Below, one piece after another: positions 52,345 to 63,034 of a stretch of 64,000 nucleotides of DNA. Source of the DNA: Sepioteuthis lessoniana (lineage: Eukaryota > Mollusca > Cephalopoda > Myopsida > Loliginidae); the NCBI GenBank assembly GCA_963585895.1, contig CAUZXS010005791.1, forward strand, positions 117,501-181,500, written 5' to 3'. The position numbers and the translations under genes are program-made. A model generated the notes under the pieces. That model did no database searches. It saw only the letters and a list, made by a program, of their open reading frames with translations, and was not told where the DNA came from. The number at the start of each line of letters is the position of its first letter. Position 1 is the stretch's first letter.

Positions 52345-52700
52345 AGTATTATTTACTCCAGTTAAACTGGAGTTGGGAGTTATTCCATCAGGACAAAAAA
52401 AAACATTCAACAGTGAACATTTAAATTTTCCTGGTAAAGAGCTCAATGTATTGGACATTACAGAGCAATGATTTCTTTAAGAAAAAACAAAAACTGGCCA
52501 CATTAGAATTATAAATTTATTTCCATTCTGTTATGGGTTTTGATACAATTAAAAAACACCAAAAATAACAGGACTTCTTCAGATTATATGGGTAAAATAA
52601 TTCAGAATAGACACAAGAAAGAACGGTGGAAGTGGGTAGAAGAGAGGTGAAGAGTTTTCTCCTCATTTAGCCCACTTCCTTTTTTTTATTGCCGGTTAGA
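52345..52700 (-). repeat. PLE family A terminal repeat, copy 4
   Basis: TTAAACTGGAGTTGGGA edge, CCTGGTAAAGAGCTCAATGT, hammerhead at 52502-52590 and the AGAATAGACAC/GAAGAGTTT blocks. Confidence 0.82.
52502..52590 (-). ncRNA. Hammerhead ribozyme motif, PLE family A, copy 4
   Basis: Minus strand: CTGAAGA core intact, helix II GTCCTGTTA/TAACAGAAT (one mismatch), GAAA, helix III ATA/TAT, cleavable UA, ATTCTAAT. The helix I 5' strand ATATAAT has changed, so helix I is weakened. Confidence 0.62.
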
Positions 52701-52730
52701 GTTATAGTAAATTAATTTTTTAAAATTTTT

Positions 52731-52763
<33 letters not shown>

Positions 52764-52766
<3 letters not shown>

Positions 52767-53652
52767 GGTACATTCAATAAGTTTCCAGGCTTTTTTGTAC
52801 AGGCATTTAAAATTGTCGTAGACTCTTGAAAGTTCACTATGTTATTGGTATACATCTTATGAGATGACTGACCAATTTTTATGATTTCAGGTTAGAATCA
52901 ACCGCTACAGCAGCAATTGGAATACACCCTGATTGTTACGGCTAGTGAATTTAAAAAATGCAATCTCGACGTAAGGACCCTTTAGAAGAACGATATACAA
53001 TAAAATTCCGTTTTAAACTCGCAAAAAATGCCACGGAAACGTATGGAATGCTTCAGACTGCTTTTGGAGCATCTTGCATGAAACGAGCATCAGTTGTTGA
53101 GTGGCATAAGAGATTCAAGAAAGGCAGGGAGTCTGTGATGGATGATGAGAGGTGTGGGAGGAGTAAGGAAGACAATACACCAGAGTTGATTGGCCAAAGG
53201 GTTAGGGTTAGGGTTACGGTTTCTATGTTGAGGTTTTAAGGGAGCTCAGGAAGAGATTCCATCGGAAGAGGCCAGCACTCTTCAAATCGGGTCAGTGGCA
53301 TTTTCTACCAGGACAATGCACCAGTCCACAACTCCATCCTTATCACAGACTATTTGACCAAGATGGGCATAAAGACAGTTCCTCAGCCTCCCTATAGTCG
53401 AGATTTTTGGTTATTCCTTAAGCTCAGAGGCTGTCGTTATGAGACAATTGAGGAGATGAAAGAGACTGTGACGAATGTAATTGACACGCTCACACAAGAG
53501 GACTTCCATGGAACCTTCCAGTTGTTGGAACGGTACAACAAGTGCGTTGCAGCCGGAGGAGATTGCTTCGAAGGGCACAAGAGTTTCAAATGTGTACTAT
53601 CAATGAAAGTACGCATACGAAAAAAATCTGGAAACTTATTTAATGATCCTCG
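52764..53652 (+). mobile_element. Deleted mariner with telomere-like scar, copy 2
   Basis: TA flanks (52762-52763, 53653-53654). TIRs share ATAAGTTTCCAG. Transposase MQSRRKDPLEERYTIKFRFK, then ETYGMLQTAFGASCMKRASV, then DERCGRSKEDNTPELIGQ; then GGGTTAGGGTTAGGGTTACG; resumes MLRF and, after a shift, FYQDNAPVHNSILITDYLTK and LRGCRYETIEEMKETVT. The third catalytic box reads YSRDFW, short by about five residues against SPDLAPCDFW. Dead and non-autonomous. Confidence 0.88.
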
Positions 53653-53756
53653 TATATATATGTATATATATAAAACAATACCAAATATTTTTGGTTGGTT
53701 TTTAGTTTTGTATGTCTGTGTTGAGAGCACCTGCTTTAAGCTATTTTCATTAGATT

Positions 53757-54012
53757 TATACCGGCTTATTGGTCTAGTGGGTAGAGTGTTCGCCAATGGT
53801 CCGGGAGACCTGGCTTCAATCCCAGGTCAAGTCATACCAAAGACTTTAAAAATGCTACTTGATATCTCTTTGCTTAACACTCAGCAATATAAGGTACGTA
53901 TCAAGGGTAGAGTGGAGCAATCGAGCGAAAGGAGTAGCGCTCTCCTCTATATCTTGGTGTAGTAGTTATCAAAAAGGAAACCTTCTGGCTGCCCTCGACT
54001 TTGGTCGTCAAC
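53757..54012 (+). mobile_element. tRNA-derived SINE (type 4), copy 3
   Basis: Head TTGGTCTAGTGGGTAGAGTG (box A), GCTTCAATCCCAGG (box B), body CAATATAAGGTACGTATCAA, tail CGACTTTGGTCGTCAA. About 255 bp. Confidence 0.87.
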
Positions 54013-54474
54013 TTTACTTTTACTTTCATTAGATTAAGATGGAGTTTGTTTCAAAATACCCATGACTCAACAGGCTTGTTCATTTCTTTATGTGGATTTT
54101 TTCTCAGTGTTATTTTAACTTATTTTCATTTTTTTTTAATAACAAAATATCTAGTGAAATACACTCAACAATCGCATGGCAACATTAGTTATACAAAAAA
54201 GAATACAACATCTGGATTGACTATATGTGTGTCAGTCATAAGTTAACTTTAGTAACTTAGTGAAATTCCAGAGTCATGCACTGATGAATGTGTTGGTATG
54301 TGAGTTGATTGGCTGATGCTTTTTCAGGGCATGTCCTAGCTGAGCTTTTTGAATATCAACAGTGATTTATTGATGGATTTTATTTGTGTGTATAGATGTT
54401 TGTGGTTGGCAAGTTTTTAGTTCAAGATTGGGTGATGAAATTTCATTTCACATCTAAATCTTTGGAAGTTTTTT

Positions 54475-54660
54475 ATCATTAAGTTTTTCGGACTACTGTC
54501 TTCATCTTTATTGTTATTTCCACAACGCCGATATGTCCTCCGGCCTTCTTCACGTGTTTGTTGAACTCGGGAACCTACACGGAACTTTGAACTACATCCT
54601 TTATTGAATCCACGGGGGTCACCTGTTCTGATTCCGTTCGCCATAACCAGGTATAAGTGT
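54475..54660 (-). repeat. PLE family C terminal repeat
   Basis: Reverse copy; the core block is partly deleted (CAACGCCGATATG lacks the TTTCGG). Confidence 0.75.
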
Positions 54661-54689
54661 TAAGAATTCATGCATTGTTGTCAACGTCT

Positions 54690-55620
54690 GAGTAACGGAG
54701 GTCTAGGTATGCCTGATCTGGAGAACTACTGGTTCGCTGAAAGACTGGCTTACCTGGGCCAATCCTTGTCAACGGACACAGTGTAGTGGCGAAAGGCGAG
54801 GAACACCTTTCCTCACTTTCAGTCAGACTTCAAGGCTGAAGGTCGTCGTAACTCGCAGAGCGTAGCACCGTTTACCCGAGAATACCGTAAGGCCCTTCGC
54901 AACTTTCCTGGGTCCAGTGACCTCTCTCGGTCTCGAAAAGAACTGTATCGGGAACTAGTGGAGGGGGCCTCTACCTCGGATCCTGTCGCGGATCAGCCCG
55001 GCTGGTCGATGGAGGAGTTTCGCTCGCATTAGAATTGGGTGCCAGGTTTTGTCTTCTTGAACAATTCAAAGTTCTCACTCACCTAGAGGCTTACACGGAA
55101 TGCGTTACCACTTTTCGGCCTGAATTACAGAGCGTGCCAAGCAGACATACCCGATTGTCCTGGCTTAGAAGAAACGGCTGAGCACGCCTTCTACTACTGC
55201 GAGCAAGTTCGTCCGTTCTGGGATCATGTCGTAGAGTGGACAGCCCGCATCGAACCCAAGCAGCTCATGCTGCTCGACGTTGGTTACGTCGTGGACAATG
55301 TTTTGCCTCAGCTTCAAGGTGAGAAGCGTGTGGTGTTTCTCGCGATCCTAGCTTTAACTAGAGTGGTGATTTGGATGACACAAAAGAAGGGATTGTATGA
55401 CGATGCAATTTTTCTCATCGTGCTCTGATTTTGTTCTTTAGGCATCAGCTTAGGGTCAAAATCAGATGCGATAGAAAACGTTTTGATCGCATAACAGTCG
55501 ACAAAAGGTGGGTGCATGCAGCAAGCTTGGTCGTACGAAAGGGGTAACGTTGGAGTCATTATTCTCTCTTCTTCCTGCACATGGCGACTACGTACCGGGT
55601 CCTTCTGGACTCCACTCCGG
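54690..55620 (+). pseudogene. LINE RT C-terminal region
   Basis: Reads SNGGLGMPDLENYWFAERLA then YLGQSLSTDTVW, and later a finger region ADIPDCPGLEETAEHAFYYC and VRPFWDHVVEWTARIEPKQL, then EKRVVFLAILALTRVVIWMT. C-x-n-C..H...C zinc motifs like this follow RT in LINEs. About 900 bp and less AT-rich than around, with stops at two places. Confidence 0.72.
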
Positions 55621-55814
55621 GTAATTAGTCTGTTTGTTCCCCCTTTTCCTAGGTTAGTAGTATGTTATGAGTCATTGTTCCTGTAATCTAGTCGTTAGTT
55701 TCCAAGGTCTACTTAACCTCCATTCTTTATTGACCCTTAACCCTTGATCCTGCCCAATTTTTCTGAAGATCTTGGAATTCATATCTATATTCTCATTCCT
55801 GCATAAACCATCCA

Positions 55815-56040
55815 TTAAACCACCCACTAATCTTTATTGTTATTTCCACAACACTTTGCCCGATATGTCCTACGGCCTTCTTCAGGTGTTTGTCGAACTT
55901 GGAAACCTTCACAGAACTTCGAAGTACGACTTTTATTGAATCCACGGAGGTCGCCTGTTCTGATTCCGTTTGCCGGGTATAAGTGTTAAGTATTCCTGTA
56001 TTGTTACTCGCCTGCAGTCAGGGTCGAACCTGAAACCTCC
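55815..56040 (-). repeat. PLE family C terminal repeat
   Basis: Reverse copy with CTTCTTCAGGTGTTTGTCG and a tRNA-like TCAGGGTCGAACCTG. Confidence 0.75.
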
Positions 56041-56575
56041 AGTCCGAGGTGAGATTGAAAAGTCGGATATGGCTGACCATATATGGAAGGAAAAGGGAAA
56101 CCATCTGCCCTGATGGGATAAAGTTGAAATAATTGATAGGGCTGAACATTAGAGGGGTAGACGCCTTAAGGAATCAGCACATATGTAGGGCTACAATGAC
56201 CTGCTAAATAGACAAAGTATAGAGTTGAATACAATATGGGAACCGATAGTTAAAAAGGCTAGATGAAAAAAAGAAAAAATCTGAATATGAGCACAGGTAA
56301 AAAACCATGCATAATAGTAGTAATCCTTGTCAAGTAAGAACATTAGGTTTATAAGACCCAAAAATTCACTTTGAATTGTCCAGCAGGACACATAGCGTAA
56401 CGGTTATAGGCGTTGGTTCCCTAAGCTTCTAAGGAGACGATCATCTGGAGATTGTTGGTTCAATCCTGACTGCAGGTGAGTAACAATACAGGAATACTTA
56501 ACACTTGTACTCAGTTGTGGCTAACGGAATCAGAACAGGCGACCCCTGTGGATTAAATAAAGGATGTAGTTCAAA
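56040..56575 (+). pseudogene. PLE family C GIY-YIG tail and 3' region
   Basis: Reads ADHIWKEKGNHLP-like, EIIDRAEH-like and IELNTIWEPIVKK, then the tRNA-like stretch at 56390-56480 and the GATCAGAACAGGCGACCCC end. Back-to-back with the reverse terminal repeat at 55815. Confidence 0.75.
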
Positions 56576-56595
56576 ATGAAGTCAAATAAGTCTTA

Positions 56596-57195
56596 TGTGA
56601 CAATACACCGCCAGCCGATCCCCACTATCTCATGGCCATCAGAACCGTCTAGTGGTTTTTCTCATCTCTGGCCTGAGGTATTTCACATTTCTTTACCAAC
56701 ATAGAAATACAACCGAGAGCGTGGAAGAAAAAGAAGAACAAGCAATCACAGTCTTGTGTTACCTCCAAGGGGAAGTCTATGACACTTTTGTGCAGCTCTA
56801 CGTGCATTTGCAGGCTATCGCGGGCGTGTATTTGCATGAAACCTCCACAAAGCCACTAGCAATGCTGACTTATCTTCTCACGTTGGTCAACCCGGCATCT
56901 GTAGGTCAACAGGTCCTCGTAGCCGCTTTTCTGACTTCTGTTGACTGGTCTCCTCTCTGCCCTACTCTCATCTCTTGACTGACCTGTTCTGTCGATTGGT
57001 CTCTGCTGCCACCTTCTGCTGACTGTCTTCTTCTCTGTCCTCTCTGAGACCTTCCTTCTCTCGTCCACCTCCGGTCTTGAGGGAGATCTCGCGCACAGTC
57101 CCTTTGTGTGGGTTTCGCGCCAAAACAGACAAAAGGATTGTCTGACTGTGGCACCCACACACACTAACACAACGAATGTCTAACATCGTGTCACA
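56596..57195. mobile_element. Solo LTR, GACAATAC family, copy 2
   Basis: TGTGACAATAC to TCGTGTCACA, a TGTGAC/GTCACA inverted pair. Flanked by CTTA both sides (56592-56595, 57196-57199). 600 bp. Confidence 0.93.
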
Positions 57196-57477
57196 CTTAT
57201 CTATATATCTTTTGAACTTTAGAATGTATTTATATTATATGGTTTGTTGAATGCTAACGGAATAGATATATTTTATATGATGTTGAAATTGCCGTTGTGT
57301 TTATCATTATTATTTGTGAAATATTCCTTACAAGCCAATTCAGGTAAATAGGACGAATTATAAATCTTTATTCGTTTACGTACTTCGTCGCAGACGAGTC
57401 CGAGACAAGGAATACCAATGTATATGAGGCTAAACAAAGAAACTGTTTATTTCCTCAAATTTACATCAAGGAAGGCA

Positions 57478-58034
57478 TGTAACGATGCCGCCCTCACCCC
57501 AACACGCTTTACATCAATCTTCTAACCATTCGCTTCTTATGCCGGCCAGTGATCAACTAGTGGCCCGAGGGGAGTAACGCACATTTCTTTATTGCTACAA
57601 GAATACGATCGGGGGGACAGGAGAAAATAGAAGAACAAACGAACAAACACGAACAATGCTTGGGGTTAACTCAGAGCAGAAGGAGAGTATGCAACACTAC
57701 ATGCATGTGCGGACTAACGCTAGCGTGGGTTACTAGCGAAAATTCCACAAAGCAACTGGAATACCGACATCTTGACTCAATCTTCTTCGCTGGACCCTAT
57801 CTTCTCTGCTACTGTCTCCGGAGTCGACCTCATCTGTCCATGGTTCCATGCCAACTCTCTCTGCTGTCCCGTCGCCAACTGCCTGCCAGCTCCTTTGTCC
57901 AGCCAACTCTCTTTCGCGTCCCCCTACCACTTCCGGATACGGCGAGATTTCAGGTCCAAAAATCCTTTGTCTGGTTTCACGCCAAAACAGACAAAGGAAT
58001 CGTCTGCTTGGCGGGCCAACCATATAGTGTTACA
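57478..58034. mobile_element. Solo LTR, GACAATAC-related, copy 3
   Basis: TGTAACGATG to AGTGTTACA, flanked by GGCA (57474-57477, 58035-58038). 557 bp. Shares CAAAACAGACAAAGGA and GGTCCAAAAATCC-like parts with the other two but is more diverged. Confidence 0.92.
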
Positions 58035-58900
58035 GGCATGAAGCCGTAACATTTTTTTGGAGGAGGGGGAAAGGAGCGGTCATGTATTTCTATATATTCT
58101 AAGGGAACCTAGCTAGCCGCATTCGCCGACCCATTCAACAGTACAGTCTAGTTATATAATTTCATTAAGTTGTCTTCAGGTTGTCTTTGTAGATTTCTGC
58201 CTCATTTTTATTTTTGATGTGTCATGGATGATTCCACGGAGTGTAAAAAGAATATTTATGTGAACAATATATTTATGGTTAACATATTTGGGAACCCATC
58301 TGATACTAATTGTGGGCTTGGTCTGGGATTAGAGATAATCTATTAATCCGGATTCAAACATATTTGGTAGCTAGTCCGAAGATTTATATTTGGGAGTGCA
58401 TTCATATATTCTGACAGCATTCCAGTTTGTAATTGGCCTAGTCAGCTAGGGCTGAAGAATACGCCGATTGCATCTCTGCAGCAGGTATTGTTGTATGCTT
58501 TACATATACATATACAAAACACAGGCAGACTCTGTCGTTTCAGGTATGAATGCGTTTATTAACTTCTTGACTTCAGTTCATGGCGACATGAGGAGAGAGA
58601 CATAATTCTTAAAAACTTATGCTAACCATACTATCTGACTCCACCCCATGCACGGCGCATCTTGTGATGTTTAAGATCTCAATTCATCTCCGCCGGTCGA
58701 GACCCAAAAAAATTAACCGCCACCGCAACGGTAGAAAACTCAACTTTATGTCTCAATGGCAGAAAATCAACTCTCTGCCTCCCTGGTCCAATCTCAACTG
58801 CCTCTTTTTCAAAATCCTCAAATTCTCAGGACCATCTCTTCCAGGCATGATGTTATCCACCCTCCAGCACCATTTCCTGTCTTGGGCTTTATTATGACAA
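58035..58900. other. No gene recognised
   Basis: Contains a GGGAAAGGAGCGGTCATG block also at 44050 (plus) and 28485 (minus). The 92-residue frame at 58619-58897 has no domain. Confidence 0.45.
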
Positions 58901-59084
58901 TGGTGATTGTCATATCCTTTGAGCACGGGCATAAAACTGTACCAAATGACTGTGCACCTGAACCTAGAGCTGAATAGTTCAAAGCCGTATGAAACTGAAT
59001 GATAGAATATAATTAACGAAAAATGATAAATATAAAAACATAATTTCTTAATTATATAACAGTATGACTCCCTCAATGTCCTGA

Positions 59085-59475
59085 TATGACACTAAACAAT
59101 CTGATGGTGAGGCTTCAGTAATGCCAAAACTTTTTGGAATGCAGAGCGCTCCTTTATTGCCATCACTCCCAGGTCCACTTTGACCTGGAGTGGTAACACC
59201 TAATAAGGTCCAATCTATGAGTCAAACAGAACTGTTTGACATTTAAACTGAGTGCATACAAATAACTGATGCTAAACTGAATTGCTTGAAATAAGGCTGT
59301 TTGATCATTTAACTGTGTGTAAACAAATGATTAATCTTTAATTGAATTGTTAGTGCTCAATAGCAATAATTGAAAACATTTTACTCTGTACAAACAAATA
59401 AATAATAGTAAATGGAATTATTCATATTAGCAATACTTGAAACTATTTAACTGTGTGCAAAAGAAAAAATGAGTT
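59085..59475. repeat. SINE-like repeat (minus) with minisatellite
   Basis: 59085-59215 is the reverse GCCGGGCCAGAG-family repeat. 59220-59475 has three units of the ATTTAACTGTGTGCAAAC family. Confidence 0.75.
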
Positions 59476-59757
59476 CAGGCTCATTTAAAAATATCATCTA
59501 CAAAATGTATTTAGAAACCATATATTTAAAAAGGATTTGGCATAGAATAACCTTCAATGGTTGATGTGCTATAAAACCAAAACAAATCAAACAAACATCC
59601 AGTTTGTAACAATATGATGAGAATGGGATAGATAAATAGATAGATAGATAGATAGAAATGAACAGATTGAGATCGATTGAATTTGATAACCCTATCCTGA
59701 TACATACAGACACCTATCTAAATGTACTGACATTTTCCTATCTTGTTATTTTCACAG

Positions 59758-60204
59758 AGAGCTTCATCACTGTCATCACACCAGATGCTTACACCTATCA
59801 ACTCGTACCAGAAGTTCCAGTCAGCCATAAGACTTTCTTGGCCTTTCAGCTGAAGGCTGCGGCAAATGCTCATCTAGCCCTCTCGGCTGTCTACAGTGAC
59901 CTGGAGCGCAAGACATACGAGATTGTTATTGGAGAGGGCAACCGTCGGTCCTTAATTCGCGAGGGTTCGTTAGGGCCTGTTCGAGCCGAAGCAATGACGA
60001 TTAACATTTTAAGCGATAATGAGTTCCGTTGCTTCTGGGTTAGCTGGTTCGACCATCACCTTGAAGTTGGCCGTGGGACAAACCATGGCCAAAGCAGGTT
60101 TCTTCATTGGCATGTTCCCCCAAACAAACAGTTCAATATCAACTGTCTGGCCGTTTCGACCGATCGTGTCTCCAAAGGTCAGTGGGAGTTCGTCGAGATG
60201 TTAG
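59758..60204 (+). CDS. Host gene exon 5: FAMeT-like (Methyltransf_FA) domain
   Basis: Acceptor cttgttattttcacag, donor G|gtgagt; 447 bp, phase 1 in and out, 148 codons. Sequence: SFITVITPDAYTYQLVPEVP, then FLAFQLKAAANAHLALSAVY, then KTYEIVIGEGNRRSLIREG, then NEFRCFWVSWFDHHLEVGRG, then FLHWHVPPNKQFNINCLAVS and STDRVSKGQWEFVEML. This is the whole domain known from crustacean farnesoic acid O-methyltransferase: A.AHLAL, YEI.IG, FW..W....L.VG.G and the F.INCLAVS...GQW.F ending. The name is historical; the domain is found in many secreted and intracellular animal proteins and lacks a known SAM fold, so it probably binds or recognises something. A symmetric 1-1 exon is the sort that moves by exon shuffling. 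Strongest coding call in the window. In-frame ATG at 59658 lies in intron. Confidence 0.9.
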
Positions 60205-60403
60205 GTGAGTAAATGCTTCAATCTTGAACTATGCTGTTCGCTTAACAAAAGATGAACCAAAATAAAAACACCTCCCCCCTAAAAAACTAAGAAAACATAT
60301 GAGGGTCATTCAATTTATGAAGACAGACACATAGATAGATAGATAGATAGATAGATCAAACTGACATCGACAGTAAATTCATATCAATCTCTCAGAATGG
60401 TCA

Positions 60404-60436
<33 letters not shown>

Positions 60437-60714
60437 CACTCTGTTCCTTTCTTTCTTTCTAATTTTGTTCATTATCTATCTGTCTATCTATCTATCATTA
60501 GACCCCTTTCCTCTAAGCACTTAAAATAATACAATGTTATAAATCTGTTTCTCAAACCATAAAACCATAATATCACTTTGTTTTATTTCGTTTTCATATA
60601 ACAATATCTTGATGAAGACTTCCAACTGAACCAAACATTTATTTGTTATGATATTTCTTATATTTAAGATGATTTTGATTAAAAAGATTTTGTATTTAGA
60701 CAAAAACTTTGAAT
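60205..60714. other. Intron with (GATA)n and (CTAT)n runs
   Basis: (GATA)n at about 60333-60356 and (CTAT)n at 60404-60436, which are complementary and could fold on each other; no gene seen to 60714. Confidence 0.8.
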
Positions 60715-61060
60715 TTTTTTCATCAACCCTTTTTAATTATTGGTTCCCATATTGTATTCAACTCTATACTTTGTCTATTTAGCAGGTCATTGTAGCCCTA
60801 CATATGTGCTGATTCCTTAAGGTGTCTACCCCTCCAATGTTTTGCCCTATCAATTATTTCAACTTTATCCCATAAGGGCAGATGGTTTCCCTTTTCCTTC
60901 CATATATGGTCCGCCATACCCGACTTTTCAATCTCACCTCCTACTACTGCCTTCCGATGTTCTTCTAGCCTTACTTTAAGTGAGCGACCTGTCTCACCTT
61001 TGTATATTTTACTACAACTTCAAGGGATGGCATAAACACAGTTCTTGATCATGTTGAATT
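60715..61060 (-). pseudogene. PLE family C GIY-YIG endonuclease
   Basis: Minus strand reads MIKNCVYAIP, KIYKGETGRSLKVRLEEHRK, then ADHIWKEKGNHLPLWDKVEI and IELNTIWEPI. Whole domain with a few changes; a stop and shifts near the middle. Confidence 0.8.
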
Positions 61061-61284
61061 CCGTTGGTGGCTTGACCCGGAAGAGATATCTACAGAGAGT
61101 TGAACCATTTATGAATACTGTCCTGATGTAATATGGACTACACGCTTTTCTGAAATTGTAGAGATGTCTTGAGATCTGCTGAAACTATCATTATCAGGTT
61201 GAGAAAGCTTTATGATTGTTGTTATAAGTCAGCATGAAACCAGTGCTCGTAGACAAGCATCCATACTATTAAATATATATAAAA

Positions 61285-61288
<4 letters not shown>

Positions 61289-61316
<28 letters not shown>
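61289..61316. repeat. (AT)n microsatellite
   Basis: About 14 AT units, abutting the Tc1 5' end. Confidence 0.95.
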
Positions 61317-61321
<5 letters not shown>

Positions 61322-62973
61322 TATCACAAAAATGAGTACATCCCTCACATTTCTGCAGATATTTAAGTATATCTCTTCATGGGACAACACAGACAAAATG
61401 ACATTTTGACACAACAAAAGGTAGTCTGTATGCAGCTTATATAAAAGAGTTAATTTATTTTCCCCTCAAAATAACTCAAGATATAACCATTAAAAGCTAA
61501 ACCCCTGCCAACAAAAGTGAGTACACCCCTAAGAAACTACACCCGTAAATGTCCAAATTGAGTACTGCTTGTCATTTTCCCTCCAAAATGTCATGTGACT
61601 CATTAGTGTTACTAGGCCCATGTGTGCAGAGGGAGCAGGTGCATTCAAATTTGTAGTGCAGCTCTCACACTCTCTCATACTGGTCACTGAAAGTTCCAAC
61701 ATGGCACCACATGGCAAAGAACTCTCGGATGATCTTAAAAGACATATTGTTGCTCTACATTAAGATGGCCAAGGCTATGAGAAGATTGCCAACACCCTGA
61801 AACTGAGTTGCAGCACCGGGGCTAAGATTATCCAGCATTTTAAAAGAGTGGAGTCCACTCAAAACAGGCGTCGGGTAGGTCGTCCAAAGAAGCTGAGCGC
61901 ACGTGCTGAGCATTACATCCAAATACTTTCTTTGAAAGATCGGCGTTGGAGTGCTGTCAGCTTTGCTGCAATGATTGAAGAGGTGGGGGGTCAGCCTGTT
62001 AGTGCTCAGACTATACGCCGAACTCTACATCAAATTGGTGTGCATGGCTGTCACTCCAGGAGGAAGCCTCTTCTGAAGACGATTCACAAGAAATCCAGCA
62101 AACAGTTTGGTGAAGAAATGTCAACAAAGCACATGGATTACTGGAACCATATCCTATGGTCTAATGAGATGAATATTAATTTGTTTGGTTCCGATGGCTT
62201 CAAGCATGTGTGGCGGCGACCAGGTGAGGAGTACAAAGATAAGTGTGTCATGCCTATAGTCAAGCATGGTGTTGGGAATGTCATGGTCTAAGGCTGCATG
62301 AGTGCTGCAGGTGTTGGAGAGTTATATTTCATTGAGGGAAACGTGAACTCCAACATGTACTGTGAAATACTGCAGCAGAGCATAATCCCCTCCCTCTAGA
62401 AACTGGGTAACAGGGCAGTGTTCCAACATGACAATGACCCCAAACACACCTCCAAGACGACTACTGGTTTACTGAAGAGGCTGAGGGTAAAGGTGATGGA
62501 CTGGCAAAGCATGTCTCCAGACTTGAACCCAATAGAACATTTTTGGGGGATCATCAAGCAGATGATGGAGGTGCGCAAAATCTCAAATATCCACCAGCTC
62601 CGCAATGTCATCATGGATGCATAGAAGAGCATGCCAGTGGCTACCTGTAAAGCTCTGGTAAACTCCATGCCCAGGAGAGTAAAGGCAGTTCTGGATAATG
62701 ATGGTGGCCACACAAAATATTGACAGTTAACATGGTGTATGTTAATATTGACAACTTTCCCGAAGGGGTGTACTCACTTTTGTTGGTAGGGGTTTAGCTT
62801 TTAATGGTTATATTTTTAGTTATTTTGAGGGGAAAATAAATTAACTTTGTTATATAAGCTGCACACAGACTACTTTTCATTGTGTCAAAGTGTCATTTTG
62901 TCAGTGTGCTCTCATGAAGAAATATACTTAAATATCTGCAGAAATGTGAGGGATGTACTCACTTTTGTGATAC

Positions 62974-62977
<4 letters not shown>
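61317..62977 (+). mobile_element. Tc1-type transposon with IR/DR ends
   Basis: TA at both sides (61315-61316, 62978-62979). TIRs of about 215 bp (61317-61533 and 62762-62977). Each TIR has two direct-repeat motifs, outer CAAAAATGAGTACATCC-like and inner AAAAGTGAGTACACCCC, the IR/DR layout of transposons like Sleeping Beauty. Length 1661 bp, full length. Confidence 0.93.
61701..62723 (+). pseudogene. Tc1 transposase, four nonsense codons
   Basis: A single 341-codon frame from MAPHGKELSDDLKRHI to GGHTKY-stop, with no net frameshift. Stops at 61761-61763, 62289-62291, 62397-62399 and 62622-62624. The N-terminal part has two helix-turn-helix-like units and a GRPKK-type hook (VGRPKKLSARAEHYIQILSL). 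Catalytic part: ILWSNEMNINLFGSDG (the first Asp is replaced by Asn in WSNEM, where WSDE is usual), QHDNDPKHTSK (second Asp) and MSPDLNPIEHFWG (Glu), the DD34E layout. Transposases of this type cut and paste at TA. Dead copy. Confidence 0.9.

Positions 62978-62979
<2 letters not shown>

Positions 62980-63031
<52 letters not shown>
62980..63031. repeat. (AT)n microsatellite
   Basis: About 26 AT units between the Tc1 end and the family A repeat. Confidence 0.95.

Positions 63032-63034
<3 letters not shown>

Noticed and set aside
59658..59757. Upstream extension of exon 5 starting at the ATG
   Set aside because: A strong acceptor lies at 59756-59757 and the upstream residues do not belong to the domain; they are intron.
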